A DNA stretch of 64,000 nucleotides from Limnohabitans sp. MMS-10A-192 (GTDB taxonomy: Bacteria > Pseudomonadota > Gammaproteobacteria > Burkholderiales > Burkholderiaceae_C). The notes beneath the pieces were generated by a model that saw nothing but the letters and a program-made list of their open reading frames with translations, did no database searches and had not been told where the DNA came from. Shown in pieces: positions 1 to 7,428 of the stretch. The position numbers and the translations under genes were made by a program. The first letter of the stretch is position 1. Each line of letters begins with the position of its first letter. The stretch is from assembly GCF_003063335.1 (NCBI RefSeq), contig NZ_NERX01000001.1, positions 1-64,000 of the forward strand. Direction: 5' to 3'.

Positions 1-98
1 ATTACATCGAGGGTTTCTACAATCGAGTGCGACGCCACAAGCATCTCGATCAACTCAGCCCCCATGAGTTCGAGCGCCAGCGTCAAACTGCGCTATGA
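1..98 (+). CDS. IS3-family transposase OrfB, C-terminal end (partial)
   Basis: The frame beginning at base 3 encodes the last 31 residues of an IS3-family OrfB integrase and ends at TGA 96-98. The YNRVRRH motif followed by a short Leu-Ser-Pro segment is the conserved tail of the DDE transposase just beyond the catalytic glutamate. The rest of the element lies left of the window. A right-end-like sequence (GTGTCTACTGATTTGGGGG, about 102-120) follows the stop, so the insertion boundary falls near 120-128, at the first codons of the next gene. Confidence 0.8.
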   Translation, partial: YIEGFYNRVRRHKHLDQLSPHEFERQRQTAL

Positions 99-121
99 AA
101 AGTGTCTACTGATTTGGGGGA

Positions 122-913
122 ATGCCAAACTTCTACTGCCAAGGCCATACCAAATGGATCAATGTGATCCATGGTCTGGATATCAAGGCTATCGAAGACT
201 GGTGGAATGCGGTGAAGGGCTACAAGTTCAAAGGGTGGGCTTTGGCCGGTGGTGCTGGAACTCGTGGGGGACTGTATCAATTGTTGTACACGACATTGAT
301 GATGCGTGATGAAGGGGCATTTGCACCTGACTGCGAAGTCCTGCACTTGCTCGGTGTTTCTGGCTTGAAATGGAGCGTTGTCTTGTCAGCTATCCAGCAA
401 CAGCTGAGCACAAAGAACCGTAACTTGCGTGTCACATTCGACAGCAGCAGCCCGTTTCAACATGCCGCCAAATATGACAGTGCATGCGTGCCACCATTGC
501 TGGGTGTTGATGAATCGAACTGGACAATCGCGGCGGACAAATCTGTTCAAGATTTCCGTTACGTGAACGGTGGACATCCGTTCAAGTACAAGGAGTCTCC
601 AATTGGCAAGCGCATGAGCATGGGGCACCTGAACGTCCGTGGTACTCACAATTCTGACCGTCATTTTGACGAGATCAGCCGTCATTTGCTGGTCAATCAC
701 AATGTTTGGGTGTACCTGGACGCCATCCAATCTGCAAATGAAGCTGTCATCTCTGACGCTAAGAATGAGTTGGCACCAGCGAGCTTGCTCGAGATCCTGG
801 ATATTGTGAAAGACGCATTTCATGAGCAGGATTGGAAGGCATTCTTGCTCCGTCATAAGAAAGCTTTGGATAAGTTCGCAAAAAGTGAATATGTTGCAAG
901 CATTTCCAAATAA
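122..913 (+). CDS. TGT/DpdA-like protein, 5' end abutting an IS element
   Basis: A 263-residue protein that resembles the TIM-barrel tRNA-guanine transglycosylase superfamily, particularly phage-type DpdA-like members that insert 7-deazaguanines into nucleic acid. Visible supports are a glycine-rich GGAGTRGG segment (about 43-50), the LHLLGVS motif (74-80) like the conserved H-x-x-G strand of TGTs, and FDSSSP with Asp107 in the position of the archaeal-type nucleophile (FDSASY). The ATG at 122 lies in or right beside the IS right end, there is an in-frame stop at 110-112, and no properly spaced ribosome binding site is seen. The original N-terminus may therefore be missing or replaced. No 7-deazaguanine synthesis genes lie within the window. 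Family assignment rests on motif memory only. Confidence 0.55.
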   Translation: MPNFYCQGHTKWINVIHGLDIKAIEDWWNAVKGYKFKGWALAGGAGTRGGLYQLLYTTLMMRDEGAFAPDCEVLHLLGVSGLKWSVVLSAIQQQLSTKNRNLRVTFDSSSPFQHAAKYDSACVPPLLGVDESNWTIAADKSVQDFRYVNGGHPFKYKESPIGKRMSMGHLNVRGTHNSDRHFDEISRHLLVNHNVWVYLDAIQSANEAVISDAKNELAPASLLEILDIVKDAFHEQDWKAFLLRHKKALDKFAKSEYVASISK

Positions 914-932
914 CTAGCAACTTGCTACCAAG

Positions 933-968
933 ACCGTCTGCACAGCTTTGGCTGTCGGACGGTTTTAG
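933..968 (+). terminator. Rho-independent terminator after the TGT-like gene
   Basis: ACCGTC (933-938) pairs with GACGGT (958-963), with an inner ACAGC/GCTGT stem, and is followed by TTTT and a T-rich stretch. It begins 20 bases after the stop codon. Confidence 0.75.
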
Positions 969-1179
969 CTTTTATCCACCAGCTTTTTACAGTGCGTAAC
1001 CTTTCAATCCAGCCCTACAACCAAGCCAATATTTCTTCTGTGCTTGAGGCTATCCGAGACCGTTCATCACCGGCTGTAGGGCTTGTTTTCGGTATCCCGC
1101 CAAGGTATCGGGCTATCGGTTGCCCAGATGGCCATTCTGAAAACACACTGTGTCCATACGCAACAGAAAGGACACAGCA

Positions 1180-1470
1180 ATGGACACGAACACACAGGCC
1201 GAAATACCGGCAATCGAAGCGAACTATGCTCGTGAAAAAGCACAGGAACGCCTGCAAGCAGCGATCAACCAGCTGCAACGCTCAATGTATGACATGGAGT
1301 GCTATGCGGAAAAGTTGACTGCAGCCGAGAACGACCGTGATCGTGCACAAGCCATGAACTGGGCGATCAACCATTTGGTCTGCAACATACAGCCGAACTT
1401 GAGAATTGACCTGCTGGCACAAAGCCAATCTGAACTGGCCGTTATGGCTGCAAAGGGAGCGGCGGAATGA
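1180..1470 (+). CDS. Small coiled-coil hypothetical protein
   Basis: A 96-residue acidic, helix-rich protein without signal peptide or membrane segment. Its N-terminal half looks coiled-coil (alternating Glu/Lys/Ala/Leu around EKAQERLQAAINQLQ). The ATG at 1180 is preceded by AAAGGA about 8 bases upstream; a GTG at 1150 would add ten residues but lacks such a site. Its stop overlaps the start of the DUF6876 gene (ATGA), so the two are translationally coupled. Genes like this pair are typical of plasmids and integrative elements. Function unknown. Confidence 0.6.
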   Translation: MDTNTQAEIPAIEANYAREKAQERLQAAINQLQRSMYDMECYAEKLTAAENDRDRAQAMNWAINHLVCNIQPNLRIDLLAQSQSELAVMAAKGAAE

Positions 1471-1823
1471 GCAACTTTGATCCTGCCGCACTTGCCCAAT
1501 TTACGGGCACCGAACGCTACTACCGCATTGCGCCAAAGTTCCTGATTACGGATGGCGTGAAATACCTCGCCGAAAACGTTGGCTGCTACTGGCTGCTGGA
1601 TGCTGCGATCAGTCACCTTGTACAGCTGGGCACGGCAGATTGGTTTGTTCTGGTCAGGCTTGTGGTGCAGTCTGACGCTGCTGTGCTGACACTTGAGGAT
1701 GGGAATGGCCGCGTGCATCGCAAGCAGGCCATCCCATACACCGATTTCCCTGCACCCCAACAGGTCTTATATGCCTGCTGGGATGGAGAGCATTGGGTGC
1801 TGATGCTGACTGGGGAGTATTGA
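1467..1823 (+). CDS. DUF6876 family protein
   Basis: A 118-residue protein matching the DUF6876 pattern: the AQFTGTERYYR opening, then DGVKYLAENVGCYWLLDAA, a central LVVQSDAAVLTLEDGNG strand segment, and a YTDFP-x-x-VLYACWDGEHWVLM tail. The family is small, soluble, uncharacterised and common on plasmids and ICEs. It starts inside the stop of the preceding gene (ATGA at 1467-1470). Together with the IS end and the TGT-like gene this marks the left edge of the window as accessory DNA. Confidence 0.75.
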   Translation: MSNFDPAALAQFTGTERYYRIAPKFLITDGVKYLAENVGCYWLLDAAISHLVQLGTADWFVLVRLVVQSDAAVLTLEDGNGRVHRKQAIPYTDFPAPQQVLYACWDGEHWVLMLTGEY

Positions 1824-1922
1824 TTGCCCAATCTAATCGTGCCAAACTGCAAAATATCTTGCTCAAATCCAGCTGACGCCCACACCACACTGGACGGCGA
1901 CACTCATATACAAACTTCGAAT

Positions 1923-1938
1923 CTACTATTTTTGGTAA
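1923..1938 (+). promoter_or_regulatory. Candidate LuxR-type operator upstream of the lipocalin-like gene
   Basis: CTACTATTTTTGGTA (1923-1937) is identical, in the same orientation relative to its gene, to the site upstream of the LuxR-family regulator (3307-3321 on the minus strand). It lies about 110 bases before the preferred lipocalin start. The half-site pattern CTAC...GTA resembles the CT-N12-AG lux/las-type box, but the last base is A rather than G. Binding is inferred. Confidence 0.4.
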
Positions 1939-2047
1939 TTTTCATTCAATGTCGAAGCGATTAAATTCAAAGACATCTTCAATTTCATAAATTTATGGCA
2001 GTCGCAAAATGTTGAAAAAAATCATTAAAGATGAGATGGAATATTTA

Positions 2048-2479
2048 ATGGTGTCACAGCTCGTGGGGATTTGGAATTTGAGGTCATTTGTGGCTCGTGA
2101 TAAAGATGGACAAGAGCTCAAGCCTTGGGGTGAGAGTCCACTGGGCAAGCTTTTTTACGATCAAAGCGGCCAAATGGCTGTGGTTATGTCTCAACCGAAT
2201 AGGCCTAGATTTCGATCACCACGCCCCTTCGAAGGATCGTCCGAGGAAGTTAAAGCGGCATTCGAGAACCTCGAGGCGTATGCTGGACGATTTGAGATCG
2301 ATTCAAGTTCGGGGGTTATTACTCATCATGTCGAGGTGTGCCGAATGCCGAATTGGGAAGGTCATCCACAGGTACGTAGATACGAAATTGATGGAGATTG
2401 GCTTGTCTTGCACACACCTTTGATAGAGGTCGAAGGCACGCAATGGACGTTTTCGTTTAGTTGGACTCGTGACAGATGA
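2048..2479 (+). CDS. Lipocalin-like domain protein
   Basis: A protein of 143 residues (156 if the ATG at 2009 is used) with the lipocalin-like (PF13924-type) pattern: LVGIWNLRSFVARDKDG at the start, PLGKLFYDQSGQMAVVMS in the middle, and WTFSFSWTRDR at the end, where a beta-barrel closes. It has no signal peptide and is probably cytoplasmic. I prefer the start at 2048 because GAGATGGA lies 8 bases upstream and family members open directly with L-x-G-x-W. A sequence shared with the promoter of the neighbouring LuxR regulator lies upstream (1923-1937), suggesting common control. The ligand is unknown. Confidence 0.7.
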   Translation: MVSQLVGIWNLRSFVARDKDGQELKPWGESPLGKLFYDQSGQMAVVMSQPNRPRFRSPRPFEGSSEEVKAAFENLEAYAGRFEIDSSSGVITHHVEVCRMPNWEGHPQVRRYEIDGDWLVLHTPLIEVEGTQWTFSFSWTRDR

Positions 2480-2502
2480 GCATCTCCAAATTAGGCCGTT
2501 TA

Positions 2503-3216
2503 TCAGCCTAGCAAACCAAGCACCATGGCTTTGACTACGGCCGAGGTCTTGTTCGCGGCCTGAAGCTTATTAACGGCATTCTTGATATGGAATTCCACCG
2601 TGTGCTTGGTGACGTGCAGAATATCGGCAATCTCTTGAGCAGATTTGCCATCGGCTGTCCAGCGCAAGATTTCGGATTCGCGTGCGGACAACTGAACCGG
2701 CTTCAAGTTGTTCAAACGACCAACTTGTCTTTGCGCCATGGACTCGTGCGTCACGCTGACCAACCAACGTAGCTGGGTTTCCTTGTGAGTAAGTTCATTC
2801 ACAGTGATGGGTTCGCTAGATCTGGACAAAGTAAGCAAGCCACCAATGCCCGTAGGTGTGAATGCAGACTGGCACCATCCATGGCTGATGTTGTGGCCAA
2901 TCGCATCGGCCCAGAATTCTCGGTATCCTTTTTGGTCCCGAGCAGACCAAGCAATGGGGCTCATGGAAAACTGGCCATGGCGAACTGTGGGATCAATAGC
3001 TAGATACTCAGCTTTCGCGTATTGTTGGCGCCATGCATCCGGATAATTGTTGACCATGAACACCTTGGGGCTACTAACCGGTATGGGCATTTGCAGTCCG
3101 TAAGCACAGTAGTCAAACCCTAGATCCTGCGAAAGTAGTGCCACCCGGTTAAAGATCTCTTGCTCAGAGCCTTCCGAGAGCGCTAATGAATAAAGGTCAT
3201 CCTGCCATTTAGCCAT
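2503..3216 (-). CDS. LuxR-family autoinducer-binding regulator (solo)
   Basis: A 237-residue quorum-sensing type regulator with an N-terminal autoinducer-binding domain (about 15-150) and a C-terminal LuxR helix-turn-helix (about 172-235). The residues that shape the acyl-homoserine-lactone pocket in TraR are all present: W62, Y66, D75, P76, W90 and G113 (TraR W57, Y61, D70, P71, W85, G113). The HTH reads LSARESEILRWTADGKSAQE onwards. No luxI synthase is found in the window, so it looks like a solo that senses a self or foreign signal. It converges on the lipocalin-like gene, and a 15-bp sequence is shared by both upstream regions. Confidence 0.85.
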   Translation of the reverse strand: MAKWQDDLYSLALSEGSEQEIFNRVALLSQDLGFDYCAYGLQMPIPVSSPKVFMVNNYPDAWRQQYAKAEYLAIDPTVRHGQFSMSPIAWSARDQKGYREFWADAIGHNISHGWCQSAFTPTGIGGLLTLSRSSEPITVNELTHKETQLRWLVSVTHESMAQRQVGRLNNLKPVQLSARESEILRWTADGKSAQEIADILHVTKHTVEFHIKNAVNKLQAANKTSAVVKAMVLGLLG

Positions 3217-3305
3217 GTGCTATCTCCTGATCAATCCTACACTCAGCAACTGCGATGCATCGCATGGGGAGCGTCACGATTTTGGCAGATTGGAATCAAA
3301 GACAA

Positions 3306-3321
3306 CTACCAAAAATAGTAG
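3306..3321 (-). promoter_or_regulatory. Candidate LuxR-type operator upstream of the luxR gene
   Basis: On the minus strand this reads CTACTATTTTTGGTAG: a CTAC...GTAG dyad fitting CT-N12-AG, 90 bases upstream of the LuxR-family start. It also lies between that gene and the divergent secreted-protein gene at 3474, so it could act on both. The same 15 bases occur at 1923-1937. Autoregulation is inferred. Confidence 0.45.
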
Positions 3322-3473
3322 CTCCCTACATCTAAATCTGAATCGGCCCTGTGCACTGCATGCATGCATGCCGTAATACTCCTGTAAATGGGAGTGGCGG
3401 TTTGTTGGGCAATGGCTACGATGTCTAGTCAGCTACATCGCAGCAAGTCACCATTGAACCCGCCAAAATAAAA

Positions 3474-4184
3474 ATGCAAGAACACAAACTTCCAACTCAT
3501 GGGAAAAAATTGACGTCAATTGCGCTCCACGCATCGCTGCTCTTAGCATTGACCGCAGTTTTCCTTGCGACCTCTAGCCAGGCGCAGGCGCCCGAAGCAA
3601 GCATCAGCGACTTGGCAACGCAAGGGCATTCAGTCACTGTGGCAACTCCCGTCTATAGCCAAATCGTCATGTTCTCCTACCCACCTGGCTTCAAACCAGC
3701 ATTTGCCAAGAATACTGGTTCGAGCTACATGCAGGAATATGTTCTTGAAGGAGAAACAGTCGAAAAGTGGACTCAGATGGTGACGTTGAGTGGCGCAAAA
3801 GGCCTGTCGACCAATCAAGCGCTCACGCCACAGCGTTTCGTTGAGTTCGTTGCCTCAGGATTTCAGCGCACCTGTCCATCCAGCTTTGCGGCGCGCTCTT
3901 TCGGAACCTTAAAAATTAGCGGACACGAAGCTTTTGTCGCTTTGGTCGGTTGTGGCACCGTACCCACTGAACCTGCCCGCAGTGAAATTGCAATGGTACT
4001 TGCGGTAAAGGGCTCAAATGATTACTACACCATTCAGTGGGCCGAGCGTGCAACCCCGTCGCCATTACCTATCCTCGATGGAGAAAAATGGATTGAAAGG
4101 TTGAAGGTATTGAGTCCCATCAAGGCATGTGACCGAGTGCCCAATGAGCAGGCTCCATATCCATCGTGCATCAATCAGAAGTGA
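3474..4184 (+). CDS. Secreted hypothetical protein
   Basis: A 236-residue protein with a Sec signal peptide: a basic start (KLPTHGKK), a hydrophobic core over about residues 17-33, and cleavage likely after SSQAQA near residue 39. The mature part has Cys residues in TCPSSF, VGCGTV, KACDRV and PYPSC that could form two disulfides, and ends with a YYTIQWAERATPS segment seen in uncharacterised periplasmic proteins. It is divergent from the LuxR-type regulator and may share its regulatory region. No function can be assigned. Confidence 0.7.
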   Translation: MQEHKLPTHGKKLTSIALHASLLLALTAVFLATSSQAQAPEASISDLATQGHSVTVATPVYSQIVMFSYPPGFKPAFAKNTGSSYMQEYVLEGETVEKWTQMVTLSGAKGLSTNQALTPQRFVEFVASGFQRTCPSSFAARSFGTLKISGHEAFVALVGCGTVPTEPARSEIAMVLAVKGSNDYYTIQWAERATPSPLPILDGEKWIERLKVLSPIKACDRVPNEQAPYPSCINQK

Positions 4185-4306
4185 TGTGCGGGTTGACACT
4201 TCACAGCTAGAAGGTGGAATACGTTTAGGACATAGCGTGCATTACCCGTTACGGCGTGTTCCTGGCTGATGCGATGGCGAACACACCCGCCCACTGCTGA
4301 TCAACT

Positions 4307-4348
4307 GCGCTAGCTAGCGCTGTCGTCACGCTTTGAAACAGACAGCGC
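4307..4348. repeat. Overlapping dyads in the 4185-4395 gap
   Basis: GCGCTAGCTAGCGC (4307-4320) is a perfect 14-bp palindrome. Its right half extends to GCGCTGTC (4317-4324), which pairs with GACAGCGC (4341-4348). There is no T-run, so this is not a standard terminator; the two pairings are mutually exclusive. It lies about 50 bases upstream of the small lipoprotein gene. Confidence 0.5.
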
Positions 4349-4395
4349 AATTCTTCATTGATACAGTGCCCACCTGCTATCAATAGGAAAACACC

Positions 4396-4641
4396 ATGAA
4401 CAAGAACAACATCCAGCGCCTGACTCTCTTGGCTGCAATCGTCACTTCAATCGGCCTTACTGGCTGCGCAGGGATGACACACCGTCAGCAAAATACAGCT
4501 GCCGGTGCAGCCGTTGGTGGCATTGCTGGGTCTGTGCTTACGGGGGGAAGTGCGCTTGGAACAATTGGTGGTGCGGCCATCGGCGGATACATCGGCAACA
4601 GTGGGCAAGCCGATTACGGCGGCAGACGCAATCGCCGCTAA
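4396..4641 (+). CDS. Glycine-zipper lipoprotein (OsmB-like)
   Basis: An 81-residue protein with a lipoprotein signal: a hydrophobic segment ending in the lipobox LTGC, Cys24 being the lipidated residue. Then comes a glycine zipper of the 2TM type (AAGAAVGGIAGSVLTGGSAL, then GTIGGAAIGGYIG, about 36-68) and a short basic Arg-rich tail. OsmB-like and SlyB-like lipoproteins of this form sit in the outer membrane and are often stress-induced. AATAGGAAAA precedes the ATG as ribosome binding site. Confidence 0.75.
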   Translation: MNKNNIQRLTLLAAIVTSIGLTGCAGMTHRQQNTAAGAAVGGIAGSVLTGGSALGTIGGAAIGGYIGNSGQADYGGRRNRR

Positions 4642-4819
4642 TCGACCCAAAGTATGTTTTTAAACTGTTGCATGCAGCACTCAAATCAGCCCTACAGTGC
4701 GAGATCGCACCACCTCGCTGGTACTGGGTGCTGGCAGGCCTGAAAGCAGCTTGTAGGGCTTGCAAAGTCTCATTTTGAGAGTTCCAACCCCACCCGTCCT
4801 TTCTTTAAGCAAGCACCCC

Positions 4820-4854
4820 AAGCGTCAAGGCAATCGACACATGGATTGACGCTT
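4820..4854. repeat. Dyad beside the integrase 3' end
   Basis: AAGCGTCAA (4820-4828) pairs perfectly with TTGACGCTT (4846-4854) around a 17-base spacer, 34 bases beyond the integrase stop codon. It could be a weak terminator for the minus-strand integrase or part of a recombination site. No long T-run follows in either direction. Confidence 0.45.
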
Positions 4855-4888
4855 AAAACGACATCCACAATCTTCATTCCCCAATCCA

Positions 4889-6052
4889 TCAAGTCCGCTT
4901 GCCCTGCAGCAAGTCAATGTTCATCTCGGCAGTCAAGTTGCTAGCGTAGAAGCGTTCAATCATCTCCACCGAAGTGCGAGCATTACGTGCCAAGGTCAGC
5001 AGGTCAATCTTGCCGCCATACAACAGCCGGAATGTCATGGCCGTGTGCCGCAAGCTGTAGATCGTGCGGGTTTGACCATTGGCCGCATTGGCCTCAATGC
5101 CCGCCAAGCTTTGCAAATACATAAACTGCCAGCCGTAGGCCACCAACAACCACTTCCTGTCCTGCAACTCTGGCAGAAACACATAGTCATCGGGTTTGCC
5201 ATAACCATCTGCCTTTTGCTTGGCTAACAAACGTTCATAAACAAACACCGCTGGCTGCAGCGTCACTATGGGTTTGTCGTGCTTCTTGGTCTCGGGCAAG
5301 TTCAATCTCAAGTAGATGTGCTTACCGCGAACGATGCTCACATGCTTGTGCTTGAGGAACTTGATGTCACCGGGCCTCATGAAGCCATTGACCATGAAGC
5401 GGATAAGCCAATGCAAGTCCGCATTGATGTGACCATGACGGTCCAATATCTCACGGCTGCTGCGGTATTTCTTGGAGAACACTTGGGGCACAGGTTCGCC
5501 AATCCGCTGCCGAGCCAAACGCACAAGGTCACGGTATTCAGCCAATGTAAAACTGCCACGCGGCTTGTCGGAGACCTTGATCACAGGGAACTTGGGCAAG
5601 TTCTGGATGATGTTGTTGCCGTGTGCGTGTGCAAAGACCTTGCGTATGGCCACCATGTGCTGATGGACTGTTGTTGCAGTCAAGTCCCGATTGCTCATCA
5701 TCTCCATAAAGGCCGACAACTCCTTGTAGCCAATTTGGTCCATGCTCATGTCACCAAAGTAAGGCAGGATGCTGTTGTGCATCCGTTGCAAAAAGATGGG
5801 GATATTGGCCGCAGCAAACTCGCCTCGTTTAACCCTTGCTTGCAAACCCTGCAAGACAGCTGGCAGAAGGTCGGCAAACTTGGGGCTCTTGTCATCACGA
5901 ACCTCAAGCCGATCCGCATACAACTCTGCCGTTTTGATATGGAAGAACTGTTTGGCCTGACTGATGGCCGCTGCCTTGTTCGTGGTCTTCAAGCTTTGTG
6001 TGTAGGTCCTTCCCTTAAGAAAACATCGCACTTGCCAATACCTACTGGCCAT
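4889..6052 (-). CDS. Tyrosine recombinase / integrase
   Basis: A 387-residue tyrosine recombinase (433 if the upstream GTG at 6190 is used). The preferred start at 6052 opens MASRYWQVRCFLKGRTY, an arm-binding type N-terminus. The core-binding domain is about 65-165 and the catalytic domain about 170-380. Visible catalytic residues are Arg226 (GFMRPGDI), Arg335-His336 (YSLRH) and nucleophile Tyr369 (ERFYAS). Two positions are atypical: box II begins with Tyr332 instead of His, and the usual G-H before the nucleophile is replaced by NARTS. No tRNA gene adjoins it. It probably belongs to a resident or decaying integrative element. Confidence 0.85.
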   Translation of the reverse strand: MASRYWQVRCFLKGRTYTQSLKTTNKAAAISQAKQFFHIKTAELYADRLEVRDDKSPKFADLLPAVLQGLQARVKRGEFAAANIPIFLQRMHNSILPYFGDMSMDQIGYKELSAFMEMMSNRDLTATTVHQHMVAIRKVFAHAHGNNIIQNLPKFPVIKVSDKPRGSFTLAEYRDLVRLARQRIGEPVPQVFSKKYRSSREILDRHGHINADLHWLIRFMVNGFMRPGDIKFLKHKHVSIVRGKHIYLRLNLPETKKHDKPIVTLQPAVFVYERLLAKQKADGYGKPDDYVFLPELQDRKWLLVAYGWQFMYLQSLAGIEANAANGQTRTIYSLRHTAMTFRLLYGGKIDLLTLARNARTSVEMIERFYASNLTAEMNIDLLQGKRT

Positions 6053-6721
6053 GGTCAAGAAGATGCGAAGCTTTGAGGGGTAGTTGGCAATAGGTGTGAT
6101 GGACGCAAGAATGGGCAGTGTGCGGTGTCGTGGCGGGAGATACTGGGTGTCGTTTGCTGCTGCGTGCTGTGCCAAATCCTGCATAGCCACAAGCGTAGTT
6201 TCGGCCGCGCGGTCAGGGCAACCAGCATTTGCGATTTGTAGCTAACCTGGCGGCACAGCGTGGGGCACGCTGCCCCACAGGCTCGAAAACGGTCCAGCAC
6301 ACTGCCGTGATCAAGCCACTGCCCAGCGTCAAAAGTCTTTACGCTTGTGCCACGGCCCAAGCCATTCGCCGCCCATAAAAAGTAGCACACCGAAAGGTTA
6401 GCTACAAATGCGAAAACACAATGGCAGGCGAATGGCACAGGGACTGGAACACTTGAACTGACTAGGCTGGAACGCCCTGCACTCCACAATGGCAAGATCG
6501 AACACGATTTCACAACACTTTGATGAAGCTACTACGGACGGTGTCAGGCACCCTTCGGCACGTTATAAACACCTGTTTTTTAATACTTTGATACGCTTAA
6601 AACTGGAGCAGTTACTACGCGATGGCGGTGATTGAGTTGGCGGAGGCGGTGGCGCGTGAGGTCAAGAACACGCCTTGACCATTCCAAGAATACCGATTGA
6701 AAGTCGGCATACAGTCAGGGA
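6053..6721. other. Gene-poor region with a large imperfect dyad (6234-6409)
   Basis: No convincing gene is seen. ATTTGTAGCTAACCT (6234-6248) and its perfect complement (6395-6409) bound 176 bases. Inside, GGCGGC near 6249 pairs with GCCGCC near 6368; GGCACAGCGT near 6252 pairs with ACGCTTGTGCC near 6338 with one bulge; and GTGGGGCA/TGCCCCAC forms a tight hairpin near 6270-6288. Nested arms of this kind suggest a folded single strand or a recombination site beside the integrase. Further right, short open frames around 6597-6680 look like protein debris but match nothing I recognise. Confidence 0.5.
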
Positions 6722-7081
6722 ATGAATCTCACTTTGCCCTCTTTTCAATATCGGACTGGCTTCATGGCGGGCTTTTTTGTCCTGGTCATGTCGGGCCAAA
6801 CTGCCCTTGGGGCCAGCTTGTTTGGTGACCATTCTTGCCAGTCATGGCAGGGCCTTGGTTACGCTGAAAAGCGTGCATGGACGAATGCCTTTTTGGCACC
6901 GCTGAGTTTGACGCTGAAAGGTCTTCATAAAAGCAAAGAGGACAAATACAACGACGATCCCAAGGCCCATGAACCCGCCATCATCGACGTGAATGCGCAT
7001 TGCTTGAAGCATCCGGACTCGGGTGCTGCCGATGGTGCGGGCCGCTATCTGAAAAAGCTGTTTGACATGCCGCCAACTTGA
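6722..7081 (+). CDS. Small exported hypothetical protein
   Basis: A 119-residue protein with an N-terminal hydrophobic segment (about 13-31, ending TALGA) that fits a signal peptide. The mature region has two cysteines (HSCQSW and NAHCLK), a tryptophan-rich opening (SCQSWQGLGYAEKRAWTNAF) and an ending in aligned Ala/Gly/Leu. This layout recalls small periplasmic proteins with one disulfide, such as HdeA-like or Rap1a-like families, but no family is certain. It is the first gene right of the integrase region. Confidence 0.5.
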   Translation: MNLTLPSFQYRTGFMAGFFVLVMSGQTALGASLFGDHSCQSWQGLGYAEKRAWTNAFLAPLSLTLKGLHKSKEDKYNDDPKAHEPAIIDVNAHCLKHPDSGAADGAGRYLKKLFDMPPT

Positions 7082-7206
7082 CGTTCAGGCCACACAACTG
7101 ACTTTGCGCTTCTCCATCACCTGGCATTATTTCAAGCGCATTGAACGGAACGGCAACTGCATTGACCGAGGTTCTCGAAATGCATACCCCAATACACTCG
7201 ACAGCC

Positions 7207-7428
7207 ATGAACCCTCTCAATCCCAAAAAACTTTTACTGAGCAAATGGACCGCCGTCCAGCCCATCGCCAAGCAAAAGCACTTCTTGGTCAGCCGGGTGA
7301 TTCAACCCGATCAGCCCACGGATCCGATTGAGCGGGTAGAAATCGAAGCGGTGTTTTCCAAGGCGGTGCAGGTAATTGGTTGGCGTGAATTGCAAGACGA
7401 CAGTGTCTGGCGGCAGGGTTGGATCTGA
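7207..7428 (+). CDS. TIGR02450-type Trp-rich conserved protein
   Basis: A 73-residue protein of the small tryptophan-rich TIGR02450 type: MNPLNPKKLLLSKWTAV opening, KHFLVSRV in the middle, then EIEAVFSKAVQVIGWREL and a closing WRQGW. The family is widespread in Proteobacteria and cyanobacteria and uncharacterised. I chose the ATG at 7207 rather than 7141 because family members begin with MNP-x-x-L. Confidence 0.8.
   Translation: MNPLNPKKLLLSKWTAVQPIAKQKHFLVSRVIQPDQPTDPIERVEIEAVFSKAVQVIGWRELQDDSVWRQGWI

Noticed and set aside
992-1318. 108-codon frame before the DUF6876 pair
   Set aside because: Overlaps the better supported gene at 1180 with its ribosome binding site, and matches nothing.
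3358-3372. TGCATGCATGCATGC as an operator
   Set aside because: Simple tetranucleotide repeat; self-complementary by nature and no partner copy found.
6234-6409. Integron attC site
   Set aside because: The paired ends AGCTAAC/GTTAGCT do not fit RYYYAAC/GTTRRRY and the recombinase is not an IntI; kept only as an unassigned dyad.
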